DNA of 64,000 nucleotides from an uncultured Eubacteriales bacterium. GTDB taxonomy: Bacteria; Bacillota; Clostridia; Peptostreptococcales; Anaerovoracaceae. The position numbers and the translations under genes are program-made. The notes below the pieces were generated by a model. It was not told the DNA's origin. It saw nothing but the letters and a program-made list of their open reading frames with translations, and did not search any database. Of the stretch, positions 40,713 through 49,958 are shown one piece after another. Location of the stretch: the NCBI GenBank assembly GCA_900542295.1, contig UQNJ01000013.1, positions 1 to 64,000 of the forward strand, written 5' to 3'. Numbering within the stretch: position 1 is the first letter of the stretch; each line of letters starts with the position of its first letter.

Positions 40713-42887
40713 ATGGACATTATTAAAAAATTAGCAGCAGAATTTAAAATAAAAGAATCTCAGGTTGAGCATACGGTGGAGCTAATTGACGAAGGAAACA
40801 CAATACCTTTTATTGCCAGATACCGAAAAGAAGTGACAGGCGGTCTCAGCGATGTAACCTTGAGAGATATGGATGAGAGACTCAAATACCTCAGAAATCT
40901 ACAAGAAAGAAAAGAAGAGGTTTTAAGGCTTATCGACGAGCAGGGCAAGCTGACCTGCGAGCTTAAGACGGAAATAGAAAAGGCGGAAGTTCTTCAGAGA
41001 GTAGAAGACCTTTATAAACCGTTCAGACAGAAAAAGGCAACAAGAGCTTCAAAAGCGAAAGAAAAAGGACTTGAACCGCTGGCGATGATAATATACGCAC
41101 AGCTGAAGACGGAGGGCGGCTCACTGGATGATGCGGCAGCATTTATAAATCCGGACAAAGAGGTAAGCACTGCCGAGGAGGCTATGGCAGGGGCACTGGA
41201 TATAATAGCCGAAATGATTGCGGACGATCCTGAAATAAACGGAAAAGTAAGAGAGAAAACTTTTGCTTCGGGAACCATAGAGACAGAAGCTGTCGATCCG
41301 GAAGAAAAAACTGTATATGAAATGTATTATGACAGAACCGAAGCAATATGCAAGATTCCAAATCATAGAGTTCTTGCAGTAAACAGAGGTGAAAAAGAAA
41401 AGAAACTCAAGGTTAAAGTTGTCATGGATCAGGACAAGATACATGAGATAATAGCTAAGGATATAATAACAAACACTAAGTCAATATTTAAAGATATGCT
41501 TGATTCAACGATAGATGATGCATATAAGAGACTTATGGCACCTTCTGTTGAAAGGGAGATGAGAAATCTTCTTACGGAACGGGCGCAGACAGAAGCAATC
41601 AAAATATTTGCACAAAATACTGAAAGTCTTTTGATGGTGCCCCCTGTAAGAGACAAAAATGTTTTGAGTATAGACCCGGGATACAGGACAGGCTGTAAGG
41701 TTGCTGTTCTTGACGGAACCGGAAAGCTTAAGGCATATACCACAATATATCCTACTCAGCCCAAGAATGACATAAAAGGCACTGAAGCGGTTCTTAAGAA
41801 GCTGATTGAAAAATACAGCGTAGATGTTATTGTCATAGGAAACGGAACTGCTTCCAGAGAGACAGAAGAGGTAGTGGCAGACTTTATAAAGAAGAACGGA
41901 TATCAGATACAGTACACCATAGTTAATGAGGCGGGAGCATCTGTTTATTCGGCATCAAAACTGGCGGCAGAAGAATATCCGGAGCTTGATGTTACCACAA
42001 GAGGAGCAATGTCATTGGGGAGGAGACTTCAAGATCCGCTTGCCGAACTGGTAAAAATAGACCCGAGGAGTATCGGAGTAGGACAGTATCAGCATGATAT
42101 GAACCAGAAACAGCTTGCCGGGGCGCTTACTAATGTGGTGGAAGATTGTGTAAACAGAGTCGGAGTTGACCTTAACACTGCATCACCATCACTCCTTTCA
42201 TATATTTCCGGAATCAACATGGGCATTGCCAAGAATATAGTTGCGTACAGAGAGGAAAACGGCAGATTTTCCGACAGAAAACAGCTTATGAAAGTTCCCA
42301 AGCTTGGTGAAAAGGCCTTTAAGCAGTGTGCGGGCTTTCTTCGTATAGACGGAGGGAAGGAGCCTCTGGATGCTACTTCCGTACATCCTGAATCATATAA
42401 CGCAGCAAAAGCCATGATGGAAAAGTTAGAGATTGAAAAAGACTCCATAGGCAGAGGCGGCGACAAGACAGTCGAAGAAAAGATAAAAAAGGCTTACGGT
42501 GAAAAGACGTTGTCAAAGTGTATAAGTAAGATGGCGGATGATCTGGGCATAGGCGAAATGACACTTTCGGATATAATTGAGGAATTGAAGAAGCCTGCCA
42601 GAGACCCGAGAGAAGACGCACCTCCTGTTATATTCAGAAATGATGTTAAAAGCTTTGAGGATCTTAAAGTTGACATGGAGCTTACCGGAACAGTGAGAAA
42701 TGTCGTAGATTTTGGGGCATTCGTCGATATAGGTGTAAAAAATGATGGATTGGTTCATATATCGCAAATGAGCGATAAGTACATAAAACATCCTTTAGAT
42801 GTGGTTTCCGTAGGTGATACGGTTAAAGTGAAGATTATATCTATTGACCATGAAAAGATGAAAATAGGTCTGACAATGAAGCTATAG
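40713..42887 (+). CDS. tex: Tex-family RNA-binding protein
   Basis: A 724-residue protein with the N-terminal Tex helical region (NTIPFIARYRKEVTGGLSD), a YqgF/RuvX-like RNase H fold (VLSIDPGYRTGCKVAVLDGTGKL near 320), helix-hairpin-helix segments (near 500) and a C-terminal S1 domain (about 650-720, VDFGAFVDIGVKNDGLVHISQMS). It acts on RNA and transcription; the precise role in Clostridia is unknown. The gene begins 3 nt after prfB. Confidence 0.93.
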   Translation: MDIIKKLAAEFKIKESQVEHTVELIDEGNTIPFIARYRKEVTGGLSDVTLRDMDERLKYLRNLQERKEEVLRLIDEQGKLTCELKTEIEKAEVLQRVEDLYKPFRQKKATRASKAKEKGLEPLAMIIYAQLKTEGGSLDDAAAFINPDKEVSTAEEAMAGALDIIAEMIADDPEINGKVREKTFASGTIETEAVDPEEKTVYEMYYDRTEAICKIPNHRVLAVNRGEKEKKLKVKVVMDQDKIHEIIAKDIITNTKSIFKDMLDSTIDDAYKRLMAPSVEREMRNLLTERAQTEAIKIFAQNTESLLMVPPVRDKNVLSIDPGYRTGCKVAVLDGTGKLKAYTTIYPTQPKNDIKGTEAVLKKLIEKYSVDVIVIGNGTASRETEEVVADFIKKNGYQIQYTIVNEAGASVYSASKLAAEEYPELDVTTRGAMSLGRRLQDPLAELVKIDPRSIGVGQYQHDMNQKQLAGALTNVVEDCVNRVGVDLNTASPSLLSYISGINMGIAKNIVAYREENGRFSDRKQLMKVPKLGEKAFKQCAGFLRIDGGKEPLDATSVHPESYNAAKAMMEKLEIEKDSIGRGGDKTVEEKIKKAYGEKTLSKCISKMADDLGIGEMTLSDIIEELKKPARDPREDAPPVIFRNDVKSFEDLKVDMELTGTVRNVVDFGAFVDIGVKNDGLVHISQMSDKYIKHPLDVVSVGDTVKVKIISIDHEKMKIGLTMKL

Positions 42888-42896
42888 AGGAGAAAC

Positions 42897-43541
42897 ATGA
42901 TAAAATCTATTTTATTTGATTTTGACGGAACACTTATAAACACAAACGATGTCATCATAGAAGCATGGCAGTATACATATAAGCATTACGGCTTTGATGA
43001 GGTGCCTGTTGAGCATATCACTAAGTGCTTCGGAGAACCGCTTCTTGTCACTATGGCAAGAGAATTCCCAGATATAGATCCCGAGGAGAGCGCCTCGGTT
43101 TATCGACAGAGGCAGGCAGACATGGCTGAAAAACTTGTGACTGTCTTTGACGGAATACCTGTTCTTTTGAAAGAACTTAAAAGAGCGGGGTACAAAATAG
43201 GAATAGTTACTTCAAGAACGAGAGAATCCACAATGCGGTACCTTAAACAGTTCGATATAGAAGAGTATTTTGACGGAGTTGTAACCTGTGACGATACCGA
43301 CAGGCATAAACCCGATCCGGAACCGGTGCTTATGGGGCTTAAAAAGCTGGATACAGACAAAGATTGTGCATTGATGATAGGCGATAGTTCTTTTGACATG
43401 AAGAGCGCAAACAATGCAGGCGTAAAAACTGTACTTGTCGGATGGAGAGCAGCGGCTGAAAACGGTGATGTAGGAGAGTGCCGTGTTGATTACTGGATAG
43501 AAAGACCTATGGATCTGATGGAGATTCTTAAGGAGATGTAA
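42897..43541 (+). CDS. HAD-family phosphatase (PpaX/Gph-like)
   Basis: A 214-residue HAD hydrolase: catalytic LFDFDGTLINTND (residues 5-17), VTSRTRE near 102, HKPDPEPV near 140 and MIGDSSFDMKSANNAG near 160. It resembles pyrophosphatase PpaX or phosphoglycolate phosphatase; the substrate cannot be decided. It ends with an ATG overlap into the addB-like gene. Confidence 0.87.
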   Translation: MIKSILFDFDGTLINTNDVIIEAWQYTYKHYGFDEVPVEHITKCFGEPLLVTMAREFPDIDPEESASVYRQRQADMAEKLVTVFDGIPVLLKELKRAGYKIGIVTSRTRESTMRYLKQFDIEEYFDGVVTCDDTDRHKPDPEPVLMGLKKLDTDKDCALMIGDSSFDMKSANNAGVKTVLVGWRAAAENGDVGECRVDYWIERPMDLMEILKEM

Positions 43542-46500
43542 TGCTCAACATTTTTTACGGAAGAGAGAATATTGACAAAGAAAAATTCATATTTGAACAG
43601 CTTGGCAAAAGGGCACTTGTAATGGTGCCCGATCAATATACGTTAGAGGCGGAAAAACAAGCTTTCCGTCATCTTGGTGTATCGTCGCTCATGGATATAG
43701 AAATTGTTTCTGCAACTAGTCTCGGTAACAATATATTGAAGGAAATAGGCGGAAACAGACGAAATTTTATCAATAAATACGGCCGTCATATGTTGCTGTA
43801 CAAGAGTGCCAGGGAACGACGGGAAGATTTGAAAGTATTCAGAGGAATGGAAACAAAGTCATCGTTTCTTGACGCCGTAAATAATTTCATATCCGAAATG
43901 AAGCAGTATGACTGCGGTTCAGACGATCTGAAAGAAATGTCTTTGCGGTTTAAGACCGACTCCTATACTTCGGGAAAGCTTCAGGACATCTACATCCTTT
44001 TTAGCGAATACGAGAAACAAATAAAGGGAAAATATACGGATTCGGAAGACTATATAGATTTATATCTGGAGAAGATAAAAGAATCGTCTCTTGTCTGTGG
44101 CAATTCCATATGGGTATACGGGTTTGACAGCTTTGCACCAAAGACCATGGCATTGCTTGGACAGCTTATGACATATGCCGGCGATGTCAATCTTGTATTG
44201 ACATGGGATGATAAAAGAAGCGACCGTGATTTGTTTGAACTTACGGGAATGGTGATGGAAAATGCCGAAAAGCTTGCGAAGTCTCTTGGCGTTTCGCACA
44301 AAAGGTTTAAAATCCCCGATACATATGAGCGGAGCGATAAGATAAAAGCTGTAAGACATATTGAAAGAGAGCTTTATACATTGCCGTCGGCAAAATCATT
44401 TCATAATGAGGGCCTTACTCTCACAGAAGCGGCAGGAGTATATAACGAGGCGGAGAGCGCTGCGGCATATGTGCTTCATCTTGTTCGTGACAAAGGCTTG
44501 AGATACAGAGACATAAGGCTTGTCTGCAACGATTTGGAGGGCAGAGGGGCGATAATACAAAAAGTTTTTGAAGAATATGGGATAGAGCTTTTTTCTGATA
44601 CTAAGCGTGATATAATGGCCAATCCTGTAGTTAAACATATCCTATCGTTAATAGACGTTGTGATTGAAAATTACCGCTCGGACAAGGTCCTTTCCATGCT
44701 TAAATCCGGATTTGGCGATTTGAAATACGATGAAGTCGCAGACCTTGAGAACTATGCTATAAAGTATAAGATTAAGGGGAATATGTGGAAGAAGCCTTTC
44801 CGCCGTGGAAAAGAAGAATACGGTGAAGAGGGTTTGAAGCATATAAACGAATTAAGAAAAAAGGCACTTGCGTCTGTTATAGTTTTAGAAGAAGTTTTTA
44901 AAAGTCAGACGACGGGGGAATTTATAGAATCATTTTATAATTATCTTTGCACGGAGCTGAAGCTTCGTGACAGGATTTTGGATTTTATTGCAAAGCAGGA
45001 ACAGAAAAATTTCTTTGAGCTTGCAGAAGAGACGGCTCATATATGGGAGAGCATTGCCGACATTCTCAATCAGATGTATGAGATAATGGGAGAGGAAAGC
45101 TTCGACGCCGAAATGTTCAGAGATATATTCGTTACAGGTCTTGGGCAAGTTGAAATAGGTCTGCTGCCACCTACTGAAGACGGCTTGGTTCTTGGAAATA
45201 TTCAAAGAAGCCGAAGCGGTCGGATAAAGGCTCTTGTAGTAATAGGTGCAAATGAGGGAATTCTTCCGCAGGAGAAGCCTACTCAGGGTCTGTTTTCGGC
45301 AGAGGAGAGAGAATTGTTCAGGAATGATGGAAAGGAATTGTGCAAGGTGGATTCCATTAGGTTTATGGAAGAGAGGCTTGCCATATACAGAACTTTGTCT
45401 TCACCTTCCGAATATATGTGGATAAGCTACAGCCTGACAGATGAAGCAGGAGGACAAATCAGACCTTCAAGAATATTTTTGAAAATAAAGGAACTTTTTC
45501 CCGAGGCTGAGGTATCAAGGGATTTAATAAATGGAGATGATGACGGACTTCTTATAAACTCCATGCTCAGCGGCAGAAGGCATATAAGCCGCAAGATTTT
45601 GGCAGCAGGAGAAGGAGATGGTGTGGAGCATAGATGGAAATCAGCGATCGGATGGCTTCAGCAGAATCACCCCGAAGATATTGGCGAAATCAGGAACAGT
45701 ATAGCGTTCACTAACAGGCAGGAAGCTTTAGGGAGAGAGGCGTCGTCGGCGCTTTTTAACAAGAATCCTTATAAGGCGCTTAGCCTTAGTCCGTCAAGAG
45801 TTGAAAGATATGCAAGATGTCCCTTCTCACATCTTGTGAGTTACGGTTTTAGACCGGAGGAACGCAGAGTATTTGAAGCGGCACCGAGAGAAATAGGAGA
45901 TATATATCATCGCTGCCTTATGGCACTGACAGAAAAGCTTACAGAAGACGGTGTTCCGGTTACATCTTCAAAATCTCATTGGATGACTTTGACAAAAGAA
46001 GAATGCTGTGAGATGGTTGAAAAGGAAATTGAGCAGATTACAGTTCTGTACAGAGAGGGGCTGTTTAATTCCGGAAACCTTGAGGAATACAGGCAAAAGC
46101 GTATAGTGAAGATTTGCTCACAAGTATGCTGGACTGTTGTTGAACAGGTAAGAGCCGGGAAAATAGACAGAATTGAGCCGGAAATATCATTTGGCAGAAA
46201 CGGAAAACTTCCGCCGTTGGAAGTAGATATCGACGGAGAAAAGGTTTATATCGAAGGCATAATCGACAGAGTTGATTTCCTTCAAAACGGCCGCATCAAA
46301 ATAGTGGATTATAAGACGGGAAGAGAGACTTTTGATGTAAAAGAAGCCGCAGCGGGATATCGCCTTCAGCTGATGACTTATCTGGAGGCGGCATGCGGAG
46401 AAAAGGGAAAACCTGCGGGGGTGTTTTATTTTAAAATAAAAGAACCATCTGTGGACTTTTCAGGCAGAGAAGTAGACGAAGAAACTTTGCAGAAAGAAGT

Positions 46501-46843
46501 TAGAAAGTCTTTTAAATTAGATGGTATAATGGTTGAGGAACCTGAGGTAATAGAAGATATAGCAGGGAACTTTGAGGGGTACTCGGAAATAGTGCCCATA
46601 AGAGCCACGGCAGACGGAATAAGGAATACAGGTAAAAACGGACTTATGGCAGAAGAAGAGTTTGCAGAGCTGCAATCGGCCGCAGCTGACAGAATAAGAC
46701 AGGCTTGTATAGATTTGGCAAAGGGAAAAATAGATATTCATCCCATGAAGACCGAAGAAACCTCGGCATGTGCATTTTGCAGATATAAAGGGATATGCAG
46801 GTTTGACACCGTATTTGAAGGGTGCAGTTTTAATATAATATGA
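43541..46843 (+). CDS. addB: AddB-like helicase-exonuclease subunit
   Basis: A 1100-residue protein resembling AddB, one nuclease subunit of the AddAB recombinational repair enzyme. The GLVLGNIQRSRSGRIKALVVIGANEGILPQ motif lies near residue 550, the RecB-family nuclease motif EGIIDRVDF...KIVDYKTG near 905-925, and four cysteines typical of the AddB iron-sulfur cluster (RYARCPF near 757 and CAFCRYKGIC near 1078) are present. The N terminus reads FYGRENIDKEKF and lacks the usual Walker A GxxxxGK[ST]. No addA follows. Confidence 0.85.
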   Translation: MLNIFYGRENIDKEKFIFEQLGKRALVMVPDQYTLEAEKQAFRHLGVSSLMDIEIVSATSLGNNILKEIGGNRRNFINKYGRHMLLYKSARERREDLKVFRGMETKSSFLDAVNNFISEMKQYDCGSDDLKEMSLRFKTDSYTSGKLQDIYILFSEYEKQIKGKYTDSEDYIDLYLEKIKESSLVCGNSIWVYGFDSFAPKTMALLGQLMTYAGDVNLVLTWDDKRSDRDLFELTGMVMENAEKLAKSLGVSHKRFKIPDTYERSDKIKAVRHIERELYTLPSAKSFHNEGLTLTEAAGVYNEAESAAAYVLHLVRDKGLRYRDIRLVCNDLEGRGAIIQKVFEEYGIELFSDTKRDIMANPVVKHILSLIDVVIENYRSDKVLSMLKSGFGDLKYDEVADLENYAIKYKIKGNMWKKPFRRGKEEYGEEGLKHINELRKKALASVIVLEEVFKSQTTGEFIESFYNYLCTELKLRDRILDFIAKQEQKNFFELAEETAHIWESIADILNQMYEIMGEESFDAEMFRDIFVTGLGQVEIGLLPPTEDGLVLGNIQRSRSGRIKALVVIGANEGILPQEKPTQGLFSAEERELFRNDGKELCKVDSIRFMEERLAIYRTLSSPSEYMWISYSLTDEAGGQIRPSRIFLKIKELFPEAEVSRDLINGDDDGLLINSMLSGRRHISRKILAAGEGDGVEHRWKSAIGWLQQNHPEDIGEIRNSIAFTNRQEALGREASSALFNKNPYKALSLSPSRVERYARCPFSHLVSYGFRPEERRVFEAAPREIGDIYHRCLMALTEKLTEDGVPVTSSKSHWMTLTKEECCEMVEKEIEQITVLYREGLFNSGNLEEYRQKRIVKICSQVCWTVVEQVRAGKIDRIEPEISFGRNGKLPPLEVDIDGEKVYIEGIIDRVDFLQNGRIKIVDYKTGRETFDVKEAAAGYRLQLMTYLEAACGEKGKPAGVFYFKIKEPSVDFSGREVDEETLQKEVRKSFKLDGIMVEEPEVIEDIAGNFEGYSEIVPIRATADGIRNTGKNGLMAEEEFAELQSAAADRIRQACIDLAKGKIDIHPMKTEETSACAFCRYKGICRFDTVFEGCSFNII

Positions 46844-46863
46844 AAGTGAGGAAATTTAATACC

Positions 46864-47412
46864 ATGGAAACTAAAAACCTGATTATAAAGAATTCCCTAT
46901 GGGAAGATATTCCTGATTTTTGTATTTGGGAAAGAAAACCGGAAGTTACTGAATTTTTCAGCATAAGAAATGATCAGCCGGATGAAGATGTTTTTAGAAA
47001 GTTTGTTGAAGATGATAGCAATCCTAAGTCACGGCAGTTTACAATATGGCTTAAAACCTCAGGAGAACCGATCAGAATAGGCAGAATAGTACTTGCTGAC
47101 ATTGAGGAGGGGTTTAAGGCTGAACTGTGGCGTATATATATAGCCGATGAAAAATTACGCGGCAAGGGATATGGTAAGGAAGCCATGATTGCTGTTATGA
47201 AGTATTGTTTTGAAGAACTTGGACTTGAGAGGCTTTATCTTGATCATTATACAGGTAATCCGGCAGCAGGTCTTTACCTTTCACTGGGATTTACATACGA
47301 AGGGGTGCTCCGCAGTAATTGCAGAAAAAACGGCAAGCTTTATGATGTTCATTTAATGTCCATTCTTAAACATGAATATGAGGGAAGATATTTATTTAAT
47401 ACGGAAGAATAA
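46864..47412 (+). CDS. GNAT-family N-acetyltransferase
   Basis: About 182 residues with GNAT motif A (IADEKLRGKGYGKEAMIAVM, acetyl-CoA phosphate loop, near 98) and motif B (LDHYTGNPAAGLYLSLGFTYEG near 130), resembling RimJ/RimL-type ribosomal or small-molecule acetyltransferases. The ATG at 46864 is preferred because GTGAGGA lies upstream; an ATG at 46840 overlapping addB has no ribosome site. Confidence 0.82.
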   Translation: METKNLIIKNSLWEDIPDFCIWERKPEVTEFFSIRNDQPDEDVFRKFVEDDSNPKSRQFTIWLKTSGEPIRIGRIVLADIEEGFKAELWRIYIADEKLRGKGYGKEAMIAVMKYCFEELGLERLYLDHYTGNPAAGLYLSLGFTYEGVLRSNCRKNGKLYDVHLMSILKHEYEGRYLFNTEE

Positions 47413-47435
47413 TGAAAAGATTGAAATTAAAACCC

Positions 47436-47464
47436 TTGTTAAAAATCTAAAAATTTTGTAAAAT
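47436..47464 (+). promoter_or_regulatory. Promoter of the deoD unit
   Basis: TTGTTA (47436-47441) and TAAAAT (47459-47464) are 17 nt apart, 58 nt before the deoD start. Confidence 0.5.
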
Positions 47465-47522
47465 AGAAATAATAGTGTAATTTAAAAGATAAAATATGAC
47501 GATAAAAGAAAGGGGAAGAATT

Positions 47523-48230
47523 ATGACAAATATTCCTACACCGCACATAGAAGCTAAAGCCGGAGATTTTGCAGAAACGGTGCTTATGCCGGGAGATCCT
47601 CTGCGTGCCAAATTTATAGCGGAAAATTTCCTGAAAGATGCAAAGCTTGTGAACAATGTAAGAGGAATACAAGGATACACAGGAACATATAAAGGAAAGA
47701 GGGTATCCGTAATGGCATCCGGAATGGGAATGCCGTCTATGGCAATATATTCATATGAGCTTTTTAATTTTTACGATGTAAAAAATATAATCAGAGTCGG
47801 AACAGCCGGAGTTGTTGATCCGTCATTAAAGGTAAGAGATGTGGTAATCGGAATGGGGGCATGTACCAATTCCAATTATGCCGCACAGTTTGAACTGCCG
47901 GGAACTTATGCACCGATTTGTTCCTATGAGCTTCTGACTAAGGCCGTTGAGGCTGCAAAAAAAATCGGAATAGATCCTAAAGTAGGAAATATATATTCAT
48001 CAGATGCATTTTATGATGATGCGGCAAGCCTGTCAAAATGGCAAAAAATGGGAGTTCTGGCAACCGAAATGGAAGCTGCAGCACTATACATGAATGCAGC
48101 AAGAGCCGGCAGGAATGCGCTCGCAATTTGTACAATTTCCGATAATCCGTTTACCGGTGAAGCCACAACGGCTGAAGAAAGACAGAAGACATTTACTGCT
48201 ATGATGGAAATTGCTCTTGAAATCGCATAA
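47523..48230 (+). CDS. deoD: Purine-nucleoside phosphorylase (DeoD type)
   Basis: A 235-residue hexameric-type phosphorylase that splits purine nucleosides with phosphate. It shows the N-terminal TPHIEAKAGDFAETVLMPGDPLRAKFIAENFL, the VASGMGMPSMAIYSYEL-like MASGMGMPSM segment near 65, and MEAAALY and TISDNPFTGE near 180-205. The start at 47523 follows AAGGGGAAGAATT. Confidence 0.94.
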   Translation: MTNIPTPHIEAKAGDFAETVLMPGDPLRAKFIAENFLKDAKLVNNVRGIQGYTGTYKGKRVSVMASGMGMPSMAIYSYELFNFYDVKNIIRVGTAGVVDPSLKVRDVVIGMGACTNSNYAAQFELPGTYAPICSYELLTKAVEAAKKIGIDPKVGNIYSSDAFYDDAASLSKWQKMGVLATEMEAAALYMNAARAGRNALAICTISDNPFTGEATTAEERQKTFTAMMEIALEIA

Positions 48231-48256
48231 TCGCATAAAATAAGGAGACGAAAACA

Positions 48257-49345
48257 ATGGAAAACAGATACCCGAGGCTTGAAATAAATCTTGCTCATTT
48301 GCAGCACAATGTATCAAGAATTGTTGAAAGATGTGGAAGCTGCGGCATTCAGGTTGCAGGCGTAATCAAAGGTGCAACAGGAATTCCGGAAGTGGCGCAG
48401 GCATTTGATAAAGGAGGCGCAGCTTTTATTGCTTCATCAAGGCTTGAGCAGATAGAGGACGCTATCAATGCAGGAATAGAAAAACCTATGATGCTTATAA
48501 GAGTTCCTATGCTCAGCGAAATCAAAGATGTTATAAGACTTGCAGATATAAGTCTCAATAGTGACTTTGAAGTGATAAAGGCGCTTAACGAAGAGGCTAA
48601 ACGCCAGGGGAAACTTCATAAAGTTATTCTTATGGCGGATCTTGGAGATCTCAGAGAGGGATTCTGGGATAAGGATGAAATGGTTGAAATCGCTGAATAT
48701 ATTGAAAACAGAATGATAAATATTCAGCTTGTCGGAATAGGAACAAATTTAGGATGCTACGGCTCTATCGCTCCTACAGCAGAGAAGCTCCAAGAGTTAG
48801 TCGAACTTGCGGAGAGGATAGAGGAAAGATTGGACCGTGAACTGGAATACATTTCAGGCGGGGCAACAAGTAGCTTGATGAGAGTATGGGACAAAGATAT
48901 TCCAAAGAGAATAAATCTTCTCAGAGTAGGAGAGGGAATCCTACTTGCAAGAGACTTGGATGTATTTTACGGATACGACATGTCAGAACTTTATCAGGAT
49001 GTTTTCAGGCTGAAAGCAGAAGTTATTGAAATTAAGACGAAGCCATCATATCCTGTGGGAACCATTACGGTAGACGCTTTTGGTCATACTCCTGAGTATG
49101 TGGACAGAGGAATGAGAAAGAGAGCACTTCTTGCTATGGGTAAGGTGGATTATGGCGACCCTTGCGAGCTTATACCTCTGGAAGAAGGAATAGAGGTTCT
49201 TGGGGCTTCAAGCGACCATACGATAATAGATGTTGAAGAGGCTGAAAAAGATTATAAGATAGGAGATATAATGACTTTCGATGTATGTTATGCAACTGTT
49301 GTATATTTAACCAATTGCAGAAATGTACATATAGCTTTTGTTTAG
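48257..49345 (+). CDS. PLP-dependent amino-acid racemase (ornithine/alanine racemase-like)
   Basis: A 362-residue PLP enzyme of the alanine racemase fold. The PLP lysine is in VAGVIKGATG near residue 37; ADLGDLREGFW (near 128), GIGTNLGCYGSIAPT (near 160), SGGATSS and RVGEGILL follow. This pattern is the ornithine racemase-like branch rather than cell-wall Alr. Ornithine racemase supports ornithine fermentation in Clostridia; the substrate here is inferred. Ribosome site AAGGAGACGAAAAC. Confidence 0.82.
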   Translation: MENRYPRLEINLAHLQHNVSRIVERCGSCGIQVAGVIKGATGIPEVAQAFDKGGAAFIASSRLEQIEDAINAGIEKPMMLIRVPMLSEIKDVIRLADISLNSDFEVIKALNEEAKRQGKLHKVILMADLGDLREGFWDKDEMVEIAEYIENRMINIQLVGIGTNLGCYGSIAPTAEKLQELVELAERIEERLDRELEYISGGATSSLMRVWDKDIPKRINLLRVGEGILLARDLDVFYGYDMSELYQDVFRLKAEVIEIKTKPSYPVGTITVDAFGHTPEYVDRGMRKRALLAMGKVDYGDPCELIPLEEGIEVLGASSDHTIIDVEEAEKDYKIGDIMTFDVCYATVVYLTNCRNVHIAFV

Positions 49346-49459
49346 AAACCGGTGTGGAGAACAAGAGAGTGCGAGGCGCTGCCAAACATTGACAAAATCA
49401 AGCTTTTACAGTATAATATTAGGCACGGCTCGAAAGAAAGTCGAAAGGAGATATCAGGA

Positions 49460-49933
49460 ATGTCAGAAGAAATACTGTTAACCCAAGAAGGGTATGACAA
49501 GATAGTTGCGGAGCATGAGGAACTTGTTTCCGTAAGAAGAAAGGAAGTTTCGGAAAGGCTGAAAGAAGCAATTTCTTACGGTGACCTTTCGGAAAACTCC
49601 GAATATGATTCCGCAAAGAATGAGCAGGCAGAGCTTGAAGAAAAGATTCTCAAGCTTGAAAATATGATTCGTAAGGCAAAAATTATCGATGAAAGCGAAA
49701 TGGATATTGACAGAGTCAGCGTAGGACTCAAGGTCAAGGTACAGGACACTGCTACAGGTGAAGAAATGGAATTTGTAATCGTGGGCTCTACAGAAGCAGA
49801 TCCTTTTGCCGGAAAGATCTCCAATGAATCAGAGGTAGGCAAACACCTGCTGGGCAAGCAAAAGGGAGAAAAAGTCGATATTATGGTGCCTGACGGAGTA
49901 TTGACCTACAAAATTGTCGACATCACAAAATAA
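49460..49933 (+). CDS. greA: Transcription elongation factor GreA
   Basis: A 157-residue GreA that rescues backtracked RNA polymerase. An N-terminal coiled coil (residues 1-75, with the acidic tip GDLSENSEYDSAK near 40) is followed by the FKBP-like C-terminal domain (SNESEVGKHLLGKQKGEKVDI near 120). The start at 49460 follows CGAAAGGAGATATCAGG; the longer open frame upstream is not used. It precedes lysS by 25 nt, a common pairing. Confidence 0.95.
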   Translation: MSEEILLTQEGYDKIVAEHEELVSVRRKEVSERLKEAISYGDLSENSEYDSAKNEQAELEEKILKLENMIRKAKIIDESEMDIDRVSVGLKVKVQDTATGEEMEFVIVGSTEADPFAGKISNESEVGKHLLGKQKGEKVDIMVPDGVLTYKIVDITK

Positions 49934-49958
49934 GTGAGAGAGCGGAGAGGATAAAAAG

